Shown: positions 1 to 7,318 of the stretch, piece by piece
Position numbering within the stretch: the stretch's first letter is position 1
Layout of the letters: the number at the start of each line of letters is the position of its first letter
Assembly (NCBI GenBank): GCA_044223975.1
Contig: JBGALI010000028.1
Span: 1-43,939, forward strand
From: CAZCPB01 sp044223975
Lineage (GTDB): Bacteria > Planctomycetota > Phycisphaerae > Phycisphaerales > UBA1924
Length of the DNA: 43,939 nucleotides
Direction: 5' to 3'
Notes under the pieces: model-generated
The model's input: only the letters and a program-made list of their open reading frames with translations
What the model was told of the DNA's origin: nothing
Databases searched by the model: none
Program-made: the position numbers and the translations under genes

Positions 1-40
1 GTCCGTGCTGGGGGAGCTAGGGGGTGAGGGTTGGGGTGAA

Positions 41-68
41 GCACGGACCTGCAGGAACAGGTCCGTGC
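41..68. repeat. perfect 10-bp inverted repeat (hairpin)
   Basis: The arms gcacggacct (41-50) and aggtccgtgc (59-68) are exact reverse complements around an 8-base loop. The sequence gtccgtgc also occurs at position 1, so the window may begin inside a larger repeat. There is no T-run beside it, so a classical terminator is not supported; it is more likely part of the intergenic repeat that follows. Confidence 0.7.
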
Positions 69-107
69 CACGATGGGAGGTCCCGGCCACCCGCCGTGCA
101 GTGGGTT

Positions 108-224
108 GCGAGCGACCGTAGATGGCGTAGCACTGGTGCGCCGCGTGAGAACGAGTAGAGAGGGAGAAGGGGTCGACGCGGCGACGCAGTGGCACGCGAA
201 GTCGGGTTTCCCCGCCCACCCGCC
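108..224. repeat. intergenic hairpin repeat, copy A
   Basis: First of three related copies in the first 1.9 kb. The shared core tagcactggtgcgccgcg is at 128-145, followed by a purine-rich linker rich in gagtag/gggag, then gacgcggcgacgcagtggca (175-194) and a cccacccgcc tail ending near 224. The two cores are imperfect reverse complements, so each copy can fold into a long stem. No coding capacity is evident. Confidence 0.75.
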
Positions 225-260
225 ACGTGATAGACTCGGCACGACAGTTGGGGTACCACG

Positions 261-1013
261 ATGCCACTTGAATTCCCCGCAACGGCTAGCGTCGGCTTCT
301 TGTTGAAGTCCTTTGCCATCGCCTTGGTGCTATTCCACATACTCCTGGTGTGGGGGTTCAAGGTGGGCAAGCTCGGGTGGAAGATCGTGGATTACATTTG
401 GTTGTCCACCACAGTCTTGGCCCTCATTGGCAGTGCCGGGCAAGTGCGGGTCATGGTGGCGGAAGGTCGGGTTGCCATGAGCCGACAGCGAGCCGATGCG
501 ATGTACAACATATTCCGCAGCGTTTTGGAGGCAGCTGCAACAAGTCCGGGCTATGTGTGCCGACAGTTCGTGCTTTCGGAGACATCCCCTCCTCTTGAGC
601 GGTTCAACGCGATCCAGCGCGAGTTCGACGAAACCTGTGCATGGCTTCAACAGCTGGAGGCAATCACACCGGCAAAAGCGCCCGACATGCGATTCGATAT
701 CAAAGTGTGGCCACCGCCACCGCAGGTTAGCGACGCGAGCTTGATCGACACCATTCGCGGTCTGCGCAGGCAGTACTCTTACTACGACGAAGCAGTTGTG
801 GAGTTTGATAAGGTAAGTGAGATGCGCCGAAAATCAGAATTGGAGTTCAGCCTCATCTTGGGAGGCCCCTTTCTCCTTGCCATTGCACTGGCGCTACGTT
901 TGACCAAGGTGACCGGGGAGATCCTGCTGGATCGACGCTCCGCAAGAACAGAGCCAACTGCGGCGCTCCGGCAGCTCGGTACGGAAGGCGTCACACCATC
1001 ACCCCGTAAATGA
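261..1013 (+). CDS. hypothetical three-TM membrane protein
   Basis: A 250-residue protein that I do not recognise. Hydrophobic stretches at about residues 12-34 and 42-62 form an N-terminal hairpin, and a third lies at about 197-214 (FSLILGGPFLLAIALAL). The region between (about 65-195) is soluble, helical and charged, with several Arg/Glu-rich segments, and could form an extended extracytoplasmic or cytoplasmic domain. This resembles the layout of small sensory or scaffold membrane proteins, but no signalling motif is visible. The start is ATG at 261; no strong Shine-Dalgarno sequence is seen. It is flanked on both sides by copies of the intergenic hairpin repeat, suggesting an accessory location. 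The tail after the last TM is short, basic and Pro/Thr-rich. Confidence 0.65.
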   Translation: MPLEFPATASVGFLLKSFAIALVLFHILLVWGFKVGKLGWKIVDYIWLSTTVLALIGSAGQVRVMVAEGRVAMSRQRADAMYNIFRSVLEAAATSPGYVCRQFVLSETSPPLERFNAIQREFDETCAWLQQLEAITPAKAPDMRFDIKVWPPPPQVSDASLIDTIRGLRRQYSYYDEAVVEFDKVSEMRRKSELEFSLILGGPFLLAIALALRLTKVTGEILLDRRSARTEPTAALRQLGTEGVTPSPRK

Positions 1014-1145
1014 CTCCGGCCCGAGCGCAACGGCGGCCCACTCCCGGTCGCGATGGGGAGAAAGGCGGAGGTAGAAAGGAAGCTGTGGTCGGCACCAGGT
1101 GTCACCCCGCCCCGCAAGCTCGTATTCACGCGATGCCACCCTGCC

Positions 1146-1261
1146 CTCGCGAGCGTCGGTGGATGGGATAGCACTGGTGCGCCGCGGGAGGGGGAGTAGA
1201 GACAGAGGAGGGAAGACGCGGCGACCAGTGGCACCCCGATTGGGAACCCGGGCCACCCGCC
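1146..1261. repeat. intergenic hairpin repeat, copy B
   Basis: Second copy: core tagcactggtgcgccgcg at 1169-1186 (identical to copy A), gagtaga-rich linker, gacgcggcgaccagtggcac at 1215-1234 and gccacccgcc ending at 1261. Similarity to copy A extends upstream (gcgagcg...gatgg). The 3' edge abuts the likely truncated reading frame that follows. Confidence 0.75.
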
Positions 1262-1291
1262 GATGCGCAGTTTGCGTGGGGACCGGCGGAT

Positions 1292-1606
1292 GTGCTCGTG
1301 TATTTCTACAAGCAGGAGTTCAAGAGCACCGCGGAGATCATGGTGCCGATGGACCTCGACCTGCTGATCCCGCCGCGTGCGGCTCATGACATCAACTGGG
1401 CGCGCGGCGAGTTCTTCCACGTGACAAACGTGCCGCTTCAACCGGGCGAACTCCCCGCGCGGCATGTCTTCGGGCCGGGAGCCAATGGATATTTCCGCGA
1501 TGCGTACGGACTACCGGTGCAACCGCCCGAGGCGGATGAACTGGTCGGCTCCGTGTGCGTGGGTGCCATTGGTGAGGAGCTTTGCAAAGCGCTTGGGCTG
1601 GGCTGA
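1292..1606 (+). CDS. small hypothetical protein, possibly 5'-truncated
   Basis: A 104-residue reading frame from a GTG at 1292 to a TGA ending at 1606. I do not recognise the family. The protein is soluble with no signal or membrane segment; it has an aromatic N-terminal strand (VYFYKQEF) and a conserved-looking glycine/proline segment (FGPGANGYFRDAYGLP). The same frame stays open upstream across codons reading FAWGPAD and runs directly into repeat copy B without an ATG or a ribosome binding site. That suggests the original gene was longer and lost its 5' end at the repeat. It could therefore be a pseudogene fragment rather than an expressed gene. Confidence 0.4.
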   Translation: MLVYFYKQEFKSTAEIMVPMDLDLLIPPRAAHDINWARGEFFHVTNVPLQPGELPARHVFGPGANGYFRDAYGLPVQPPEADELVGSVCVGAIGEELCKALGLG

Positions 1607-1699
1607 GGGGCGGCACTCGGGGGGTATTTTGGTGACGCCGTGCGCCGTGATTGGTGCGGGCGAATCCTGGTCGCGGATGTGGCGGGGTGAGGGTGGGGT

Positions 1700-1827
1700 A
1701 GGGTCTGGTAGCACTGGTGCGCCGCGGGAAGGCGGGGAGAGGTGGAGGGGGAGTAGACGCGGCGACGCAGTAGCACCCGAAGCAGACAATTCCAGCGCTC
1801 GTCCGGATCGGAAGCCCGGGCTACCCA
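1700..1827. repeat. intergenic hairpin repeat, copy C
   Basis: Third copy: core tagcactggtgcgccgcg at 1709-1726, purine-rich linker, gacgcggcgacgcagtagca at 1756-1775, then a diverged tail ending cccgggctaccca near 1827. In this copy tagcac replaces tggcac in the right arm, which restores pairing with tagcac... of the left arm less well than in copies A and B. Its right end reaches the stop codon (1821-1823) of the convergent minus-strand gene. Confidence 0.7.
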
Positions 1828-2927
1828 GTTCCGGCGCATGGCCGTTGACGTCGCGCCGCGATCAGCCCACCAAGTACGAGCATGCAGCCGGCTCCTGGGG
1901 CGGGGACAGGCCGGGTCCAGAGCAAGGCTTGCCGTGTGGAAGTCTCTAGGTTTACGCCATATCCAGTGACGTAGAGCGTGGTGGCATCCGCCCAGATCGA
2001 AGATGCCGTGCTGTCGATCCACGAACCGGGGAGCAGGAGCGTCAGGTCTTCCCACGAGACGGCCGCGCCGCTCCAGACGCCAGCGTGATAGGTACCACCG
2101 ATGTACGCATTTCCCGCCTGTTGTATGCCGGTGGTGGCTGCGGCGTTGGATCTCGTCGCCCCTGCCGGGTTCAAATCCACCCACGACGCGGCTGTGCCAC
2201 TCCAGATCCCGGCATGGGAGTTGCCACCTACGGCCGCAAATCCCACCTGCTGCATGCCGGCGGTAGAGAACAACTGAGACGACGTCGACCCCGCAGGGCT
2301 CAGATCCACCCATGAACCGGCGGTGCCGCTCCAGATGCCTGCGTGATTAACACCTCCGATGACAGAATATCCCGCCTGCTGTGTGCCGGTGGTGGACCTG
2401 GCTTGAGACGAAGACGACCCAGCCGGGCTCAGGTCGACCCACGACGCGGCGGTACCGCTCCAAATGCCCGCGTGATCGACGCCGCCAATCACGGCATATC
2501 CAGCCTGCTGCGTGCCAGCGGTTGCCATGGCGAAAGAGTTGGTCGCACCTGCCGGGTTCAGATCGACCCACGATGCGGCCGTGCCGCTCCAGATCCCGGC
2601 GTGATTGGTATTGGCCGTATAGGCGTATCCCGCCTGCTGCGTGCCGGTAGTTGCGCGGGCGTGGGATCCTGTCATCCCTGCCGGGTTCAGGTCCACCCAC
2701 GAAGCGGCCGTGCCGCTCCAAATGCCCGCGTGGTACTGGCCGCTAATTGTCGCATCTCCCACCTGCTGGCTGCCGGCGGTGCCGTTCACGAAGGCACCGG
2801 TTGAACCCGCCGGGTTCAGGTACCTGACGGACCACTGCGCGTGAGCGATGGAAGTAAACGTCGCGCCCGCGAGGATCTTGGCTGCTGCGCCAAACCCCGA
2901 AACATGACGATGAGCCGCCGCACGCAA
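1821..2927 (-). CDS. exported 43-residue-repeat protein with PAPG-type sorting tail
   Basis: A 368-residue secreted protein. An N-terminal signal-like segment (about 14-30, ending SIAHA before QW) is followed by five complete 43-residue repeats at about 66-280. Each opens HAGIWSGTAASWVDL, has a NPAG or SPAG turn and closes with a TQQAGYA-like strand; partial units flank both ends. The pattern (HA.(I/L)W.G....DL.P.G....A....QQ.G) resembles the HAF-type extracellular repeats, predicted to form a beta-propeller-like surface protein. The C terminus VPAPGAGCMLVLGGLIAARR is a short Pro-rich motif, a hydrophobic stretch and Arg, matching PEP-CTERM/exosortase-like sorting tails. The start is TTG at 2927, with gaggggggg about 8 bases upstream. 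Likely cell-surface or extracellular; function unknown. Confidence 0.8.
   Translation of the reverse strand: MRAAAHRHVSGFGAAAKILAGATFTSIAHAQWSVRYLNPAGSTGAFVNGTAGSQQVGDATISGQYHAGIWSGTAASWVDLNPAGMTGSHARATTGTQQAGYAYTANTNHAGIWSGTAASWVDLNPAGATNSFAMATAGTQQAGYAVIGGVDHAGIWSGTAASWVDLSPAGSSSSQARSTTGTQQAGYSVIGGVNHAGIWSGTAGSWVDLSPAGSTSSQLFSTAGMQQVGFAAVGGNSHAGIWSGTAASWVDLNPAGATRSNAAATTGIQQAGNAYIGGTYHAGVWSGAAVSWEDLTLLLPGSWIDSTASSIWADATTLYVTGYGVNLETSTRQALLWTRPVPAPGAGCMLVLGGLIAARRQRPCAGTG
2088..2732 (-). repeat. 129-bp coding tandem repeat (five units)
   Basis: The 43-residue protein repeats correspond to five consecutive 129-bp DNA units. The segments coding for HAGIWSGTAASWVDL are strongly conserved at DNA level (variants of gacgcggcggtgccgctcca), while the second half of each unit diverges. 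This is consistent with expansion by unequal recombination. Confidence 0.8.
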
Positions 2928-3277
2928 AATACTACCCCCCCTCTTTTTTCGTGAGCAAGACCTCTGTTAGTATGGACGCTGACTCTCAAGACGGCAAGGC
3001 ACTCTTTGGGGCGGGTGGCCCCGGCTCGGGTGCCATCGGTCGCCGCCCACTACCTGTTTTCCGCCGTCTCTCCGCTCTTCCGCGGCGCACCGATGCTACC
3101 GGGCCTCAGGAACTCGGCAGCCTCGTTCGTCCGGTTTTGAAACAGTTTCCTCGCCCTGCGCGATGCTGCGGTCGCAACAATTGACCAAATCACGAGTTAC
3201 GACACGATTCCGCCCGTCGTAAAGATACCTATCACATACTGATTGACGCGTTCGGTCTCTACCGTGCCACTACCCCA
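2928..3277. other. intergenic region, no gene recognised
   Basis: This 350-bp spacer separates two divergent genes. A short open frame at 2951-3184 has no ribosome binding site and a composition unlike a protein, and I do not support it. The AT-richer part (about 3175-3250, ttgaccaaatcacgag...aaagatacctatcac) is the likeliest place for the promoter of the downstream plus-strand gene, but no clear -35/-10 pair could be defined. Confidence 0.4.
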
Positions 3278-4312
3278 GTGTCCACCGCGTCAGCCATCTT
3301 CAACCCCACCCCCGACCGAGCCTCCCGGGTCTTGGCCGACCTGAACGACACCTCGCTCTCTTTCGACGACCTCGCCAGCAAGCACGGCACCAGCGCCGAA
3401 GCCCTGTCTCTCTGGCTGTGCACGAGCGCGATCAAGGAACGCGTCCAGCCCACGCTCGACGCGATGGCCCTGCGCATCCGCATGATCGCCGCGTCGCGCC
3501 TCCCCGCGGCACTGCGCGCCATCACCGAGCTCATCGAAACTGGCCCCGTCCTCCCCGCGCGCGTCCAGGGCCCACGCGGAATCGCCACGCCCGACGCCGC
3601 CAGCGCTTCCATCACGCCCGGCATCCCTGGCACCTTCGGCGCTCCCGGTGCCTCCGACCCCTTCGCGGCCCCCGACTCGCTGCGCGAGCGCGAGTTCCGG
3701 CGCCGCCACAACGAATCCCTCCGACGCGCGTGTTCTCTCCTCCTCGGCCTCGCCAACTTCTTCTCCCCCACCCGCCCGCCCGCGCCCCGAACTGCACACC
3801 ATTCGCCCGCGCCGGACTCAATCGACGACCCCCATGGCCCTTCCCGCGCCTCCAGCAACCCCGCGCAGCGCCCGACCACGACCAACGGCGCACACCCCGT
3901 TGCCGCCCACCGCCCCCGGTTCATCGCGCCGGCCTTGGCCAGCCTCATGGAGGGCACGCCGGCCTGCTCTGTTGAATCCCCGCGTTCGCAGCCCGAAGGG
4001 CTGAGCGTCAATAGCCGGGGGTTGAGCAAGTCCGCGAGCGACAGCCCCGGGATCGGTCTTGAGCACCCGGCGCACCCCGAAGGGGTGCACGTGGCGACGA
4101 ACCAACTCAACGGAGCGAACTCACTCGCAACCGGGCACAACCCGAAACCATCTCCGGTAGATCTCCCCGGTTCCTCCGCTGTCGCCGCGCCCTCTGCGTT
4201 CTCTTCTCTTTCTTCAGAGCTCTCCCTCGCCCCCGCCACGCTCGCAAAGCCGCGCTCTCCGCCCCCGGGCGCCTATCAACGCCCGCGCCGGCGCTTCAAA
4301 TTCCGACGATGA
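3278..4312 (+). CDS. HTH-like hypothetical protein with Pro/Ser-rich tail
   Basis: A 344-residue protein. Residues about 15-50 (LNDTSLSFDDLASKHGTSAEALSLWL) look like a helix-turn-helix of the kind found in transposase or small-terminase DNA-binding domains. A helical segment follows to about 85. Residues 90-344 are low-complexity Pro/Ala/Ser with a basic C terminus (RPRRRFKFRR). A further helical patch at about 135-165 includes REREFRRRHNESLRRACSLL. About residues 235-275 are encoded by an inserted hairpin repeat, described separately. The start is GTG at 3278. I infer a DNA-associated protein, but the function is unknown. GC content is very high at codon third positions, as expected for a real gene here, and the antisense frames are shadows. 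Confidence 0.55.
   Translation: MSTASAIFNPTPDRASRVLADLNDTSLSFDDLASKHGTSAEALSLWLCTSAIKERVQPTLDAMALRIRMIAASRLPAALRAITELIETGPVLPARVQGPRGIATPDAASASITPGIPGTFGAPGASDPFAAPDSLREREFRRRHNESLRRACSLLLGLANFFSPTRPPAPRTAHHSPAPDSIDDPHGPSRASSNPAQRPTTTNGAHPVAAHRPRFIAPALASLMEGTPACSVESPRSQPEGLSVNSRGLSKSASDSPGIGLEHPAHPEGVHVATNQLNGANSLATGHNPKPSPVDLPGSSAVAAPSAFSSLSSELSLAPATLAKPRSPPPGAYQRPRRRFKFRR
3985..4095 (+). repeat. planctomycete-type double-hairpin repeat inserted in a coding sequence
   Basis: Two perfect stems sit close together: cagccc-gaa-gggctg (3989-4003) and gcacccc-gaa-ggggtgc (4072-4088), joined by gccgggggttgagc and gccccggg segments. Elements with cccgaaggg stems and a spacer reading SPGIG/PAHPEGV in translation are, as far as I know, widespread between genes in planctomycete genomes. 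Here the copy lies within the open reading frame and is translated (QPEGLSVNSRG ... PAHPEGVHV) without breaking the frame. Confidence 0.7.
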
Positions 4313-4400
4313 TGGCCGTAAGCCAATGGCGCGCGCGAGCGGTCGCTCCGCTCCTCCACGCCCCACCCTGCGCCCTCGGCGATGCCCCGGACTTCAGACC

Positions 4401-5894
4401 CTACATCCACCGGCTGACCACGACCTTCGACTCGGTGTAGAACTTGGTCGCATCCTCCCCGTTGGCGTGCAGATCCCCGAAGAACGACTGCTTCCACCCC
4501 GCGAAGGGGAAGACGGCCATCGGCGCCGGGACTCCCACGTTGATGCCGACCATGCCGACCTGGGCGTGGGTCTTGAAGCGGCGGGCGTTGTAGCCGCTGG
4601 AGGTGAAGATGACGCCCATGTTGCCGTAGCGGGAGCGGTTGAGGGTGGCGAGGGCGGCGTCGAGAGTTTCTTCGCGCATGATGCTGAGGACGGGGCCGAA
4701 GATCTCTTCATCGGCGATCTTCATGCCCGGCCGCACGTTGTCGAACACCGTCGGGCCCACGAAGCAGCCCTTGCTCGGCATCGCGCACGCGCGGCCGTCG
4801 AGCGAGAGCGTGGCGCCGTCCTTCACGCCCGAGTCGATGTAGCCCAGGATCCGCTGCTTGCTGGCATCGTCGATGACCGGGCCCATGCCGACGCCGGGCT
4901 CGCCGCCTGCCGCGACCTTGATCTTCTTGGCGGCCTCGGTGACCTTGGGGATGAACCACTTGGCGGCGTCGCCCACGGCGATCGCGACACTGCCCGCCAG
5001 GCACCGCTGGCCGGTGTTGCCGAAGGCGCTGCCGACCACGCCCTCGATCACGGCGTCCTGGTTGGCGTCGGGCATGATGACCATGTAGTTCTTGGCGCCG
5101 GTCATGCACTGGGCACGCTTGCCCGCGGCAGTCGCGGTCTTGTAGATGTGGTGGCCGACCTTGGTCGAGCCGACGAACGAGACGGCGCGCACATCGTCGT
5201 GGGTGATGAGGAAGTCGACGACCTTGGGGCCGCCGGTGACGAGGTTCAAGACGCCCGGGGGAAGGCCGGCTTCGTGGGCGAGTTCAACTTCCCGCACGGC
5301 AGAGAGCGGCACTTTCTCGCTGGGCTTGAGGACGAAGGTGTTGCCCATCGCGATCGCCATCGGCCACATCCACAGGGGGACCATGACGGGGAAGTTGAAG
5401 GGGGTGATGCCGACGCACACGCCCAGCGGCACGCGGTCGACGACGGAGTCGATGCCGACGCCGCTCTGGTCTTCGGTGCGGCAGAAGGATGTGCTCACCG
5501 CGATCTGCGGGAGCGTGCGGCCCATCATGAGGAGCGGGGCGGAGCAGGCAAACTCCACGCAGTCGATGCCGCGGCGGACATCGCCCTTGGCTTCGGCCAT
5601 GGTCTTGCCGTGCTCCTTGACGATGGAGAGCGCAAGTTCGTCGAAGTGCTTCTCGAGGACCTGCTTGTACTTGAAGAAGAACTGGCAGCGGTCGCCGACG
5701 GGTGTGGCGGACCAGGCGGGGAAGGCGAGCGACGCGGCCTGCACCGCGGCCTCGGCCGAGCGGATGGACTCAAGCTCGGCGTGGGCAAGCGTCTCGCCCG
5801 TAGCGGGATTGATGACGGCGTGCTTGGCGCCAGCTTCGGTGGAGGTTGTGCGCTTGCCGGCGATGAAGTGAGAAACGGGGGTGGGGGTGGTCAT
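4401..5894 (-). CDS. mmsA: methylmalonate-semialdehyde dehydrogenase (CoA-acylating)
   Basis: This 497-residue enzyme oxidises (methyl)malonate semialdehyde to propionyl- or acetyl-CoA with NAD+ and CoA, in valine and myo-inositol breakdown. The aldehyde dehydrogenase fold is clear: cofactor-binding PFNFP near 166-170, KPSEK at 190-194, the VGSTKVG turn at 241-247, catalytic Cys298 in FGNTGQRCLAG and EEIFGP at 396-401. Asn269 (TGAKNYMV) occupies the place of the usual general-base Glu, the hallmark of this CoA-acylating subfamily. The length matches the family (about 500). The ATG at 5894 has aaggcg upstream and begins MTTPTPVSHFIAGK; the frame stays open further upstream but reads as low-complexity Pro/Arg. 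It stands alone, so the degradative partners are elsewhere. Cytosolic. Confidence 0.95.
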   Translation of the reverse strand: MTTPTPVSHFIAGKRTTSTEAGAKHAVINPATGETLAHAELESIRSAEAAVQAASLAFPAWSATPVGDRCQFFFKYKQVLEKHFDELALSIVKEHGKTMAEAKGDVRRGIDCVEFACSAPLLMMGRTLPQIAVSTSFCRTEDQSGVGIDSVVDRVPLGVCVGITPFNFPVMVPLWMWPMAIAMGNTFVLKPSEKVPLSAVREVELAHEAGLPPGVLNLVTGGPKVVDFLITHDDVRAVSFVGSTKVGHHIYKTATAAGKRAQCMTGAKNYMVIMPDANQDAVIEGVVGSAFGNTGQRCLAGSVAIAVGDAAKWFIPKVTEAAKKIKVAAGGEPGVGMGPVIDDASKQRILGYIDSGVKDGATLSLDGRACAMPSKGCFVGPTVFDNVRPGMKIADEEIFGPVLSIMREETLDAALATLNRSRYGNMGVIFTSSGYNARRFKTHAQVGMVGINVGVPAPMAVFPFAGWKQSFFGDLHANGEDATKFYTESKVVVSRWM

Positions 5895-5958
5895 GGGTGG
5901 CGCCTTGCGTGGGGGAATCGGCGGTGAATACCGGGGTTGCGAGGTGTGCGGATTGTAC

Positions 5959-5993
5959 GGGGCGGGGCGCGTGGGGCGGGGGTGCGGGAGGGG
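5959..5993 (+). promoter_or_regulatory. G-tract cluster with quadruplex-forming pattern
   Basis: In the 254-bp spacer between divergent mmsA and the PilZ gene, the plus strand carries G-runs at 5959-5962, 5964-5967, 5973-5976 and 5978-5982, with further runs at 5986-5988 and 5990-5993. Four G4 or longer runs with 1-, 5- and 1-base loops fit the canonical G-quadruplex pattern. A regulatory role is inference. Confidence 0.4.
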
Positions 5994-6148
5994 TGTGTCT
6001 GGGGCGCGGGTGGGGGTGGTGACGCGCGTTCTCGGCCGCGGGGCGCGGCGGGCCGGACGGGTGCTGAATGGGTGCGGATCGAACGCCGATTCAGCGTTTG
6101 AACGCACGTATTGCACGCGGAACTGCCGCGGATCCCGGAGGAGGCCCC

Positions 6149-7312
6149 ATGGCCCAGCCGTCGCCTCGCAAGCCCTCATCGAACATCACCCCTGCCGCGC
6201 GGAACAGCGTGCGGCTGGACCAGACGCAGCTCAACCGTTATTTGGATGAGCGCGAGGCGGCGAAGGGGAGCGACAAGGCGCCGGCACGGGCGTTCGTGCG
6301 CCTGCCGTTCCGGATCACGACGGTGGAGTTGAAGCTGACGCACCCGGGGCAGTCCGAGGCGACGATGCAGGTGGCGTGTCACAATCTCTCGGCGGGCGGG
6401 CTGGGCGTGCTGCACAGCGCGTACATCTACCCGGGGACCAAGTGCGTGATCCGCCTGCCGAACGTGGACGGTCGGAAGATCGATGTGCCGGGGACGGTCG
6501 TGCGGTGCCAGCACGCGGCGGGCGTGGTGCACGACGTGGGCATCCGGTTCACCACGCCGATCGAGGCGCGGGACTTTGTGAAGCTGGACCCGTTCGCGGA
6601 CGGGTTCGTGCTGGAGAAGGTCGACCCCGAGCAGCTCAAGGGGACGGTGCTCTTCATCGGGGAGTCGGCGCTGGACCAGTCGGTGGTGCGGCACTTCCTG
6701 CGGCAGACGCACGTGACGCTGGTGCTGGCCTCGACGCGCGAGGAGGCCAACGCGCGGGTGATGGAGGGCGTGGACCTGATCCTGTGCGACCACGACCGTG
6801 CGGCGGGTGACGCGGCGGCGATCGTGGTGGGGCTGCGCGAGGCCGGCGTGCCGGCGCCGATCATCATGCTGACGGCCGACACGGGCAAGGAGACGCGCGA
6901 GGCGCTGGTGCGGGCCAAGGCCAACGCGTTCATCAGCAAGCCGCTGAAGCAGGACATGCTGTTCAGGGCGATGGCCGAGTTCATGGTGGTGGACGATTCG
7001 GCGAGCGTGTTCTCGACGTCGCTGTCGCCGGAGCACCCCAACTTTGGGCTGCTGGAGTCCTTCATCGGGCAGGTGCACGAGCAGGCCGACCAGTTGAACG
7101 GGGCGATCGAGGGAGGCGACGCGGCACGCTGCCGCAGCCTGTGCCTGCAGATCGCGGGCACCGCGCCGGTCATGGGGTTTGAAAAGCTGGCGGCGATGGC
7201 GCACGCGGCGGAGGCGTCGCTGGCGGCGACCAACAGTGTGAAGGAATCGATGGCGCTCCTGCGGATCCTGGTGTCGACGTGCAAGCGTGCGTCGTCGCGC
7301 GCGGCGGCATAG
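6149..7312 (+). CDS. PilZ - receiver - HPt-like signalling protein
   Basis: A 387-residue cytosolic signalling protein with three modules. A PilZ domain (about 48-145) shows the c-di-GMP-binding pair R51xxxR55 and N79xSxxG. A response-regulator receiver (about 165-280) has the candidate phospho-acceptor Asp214 in LILCDHD, Thr242 and Lys264 (ISKPL), but the usual acidic pair is reduced to FIGES. The C-terminal helical module (about 300-380) looks like an HPt domain, yet at the HxLKG position it reads LQIAG, so the phospho-His is missing. The start ATG at 6149 is preceded by a strong ggaggagg; an upstream in-frame ATG at 6068 lacks this. It is divergent from mmsA, and its stop is 6 bp from the convergent otsB fusion gene. 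The role is probably c-di-GMP-responsive output; the partner is unknown. Confidence 0.8.
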   Translation: MAQPSPRKPSSNITPAARNSVRLDQTQLNRYLDEREAAKGSDKAPARAFVRLPFRITTVELKLTHPGQSEATMQVACHNLSAGGLGVLHSAYIYPGTKCVIRLPNVDGRKIDVPGTVVRCQHAAGVVHDVGIRFTTPIEARDFVKLDPFADGFVLEKVDPEQLKGTVLFIGESALDQSVVRHFLRQTHVTLVLASTREEANARVMEGVDLILCDHDRAAGDAAAIVVGLREAGVPAPIIMLTADTGKETREALVRAKANAFISKPLKQDMLFRAMAEFMVVDDSASVFSTSLSPEHPNFGLLESFIGQVHEQADQLNGAIEGGDAARCRSLCLQIAGTAPVMGFEKLAAMAHAAEASLAATNSVKESMALLRILVSTCKRASSRAAA

Positions 7313-7318
7313 GCCGGG

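Noticed and set aside
2088..2732. CRISPR array
   Set aside because: Units are 129 bp, coding and contiguous, without unique spacers; they encode protein repeats.
2951..3184. Short plus-strand open frame in the 2.9-3.3 kb spacer
   Set aside because: No ribosome binding site, Arg/Pro-rich translation with no family resemblance.
4326..5927. Long plus-strand open frame opposite mmsA
   Set aside because: High-GC shadow frame: His/Asp/Arg-rich composition without domain motifs, antisense to a clear aldehyde dehydrogenase.
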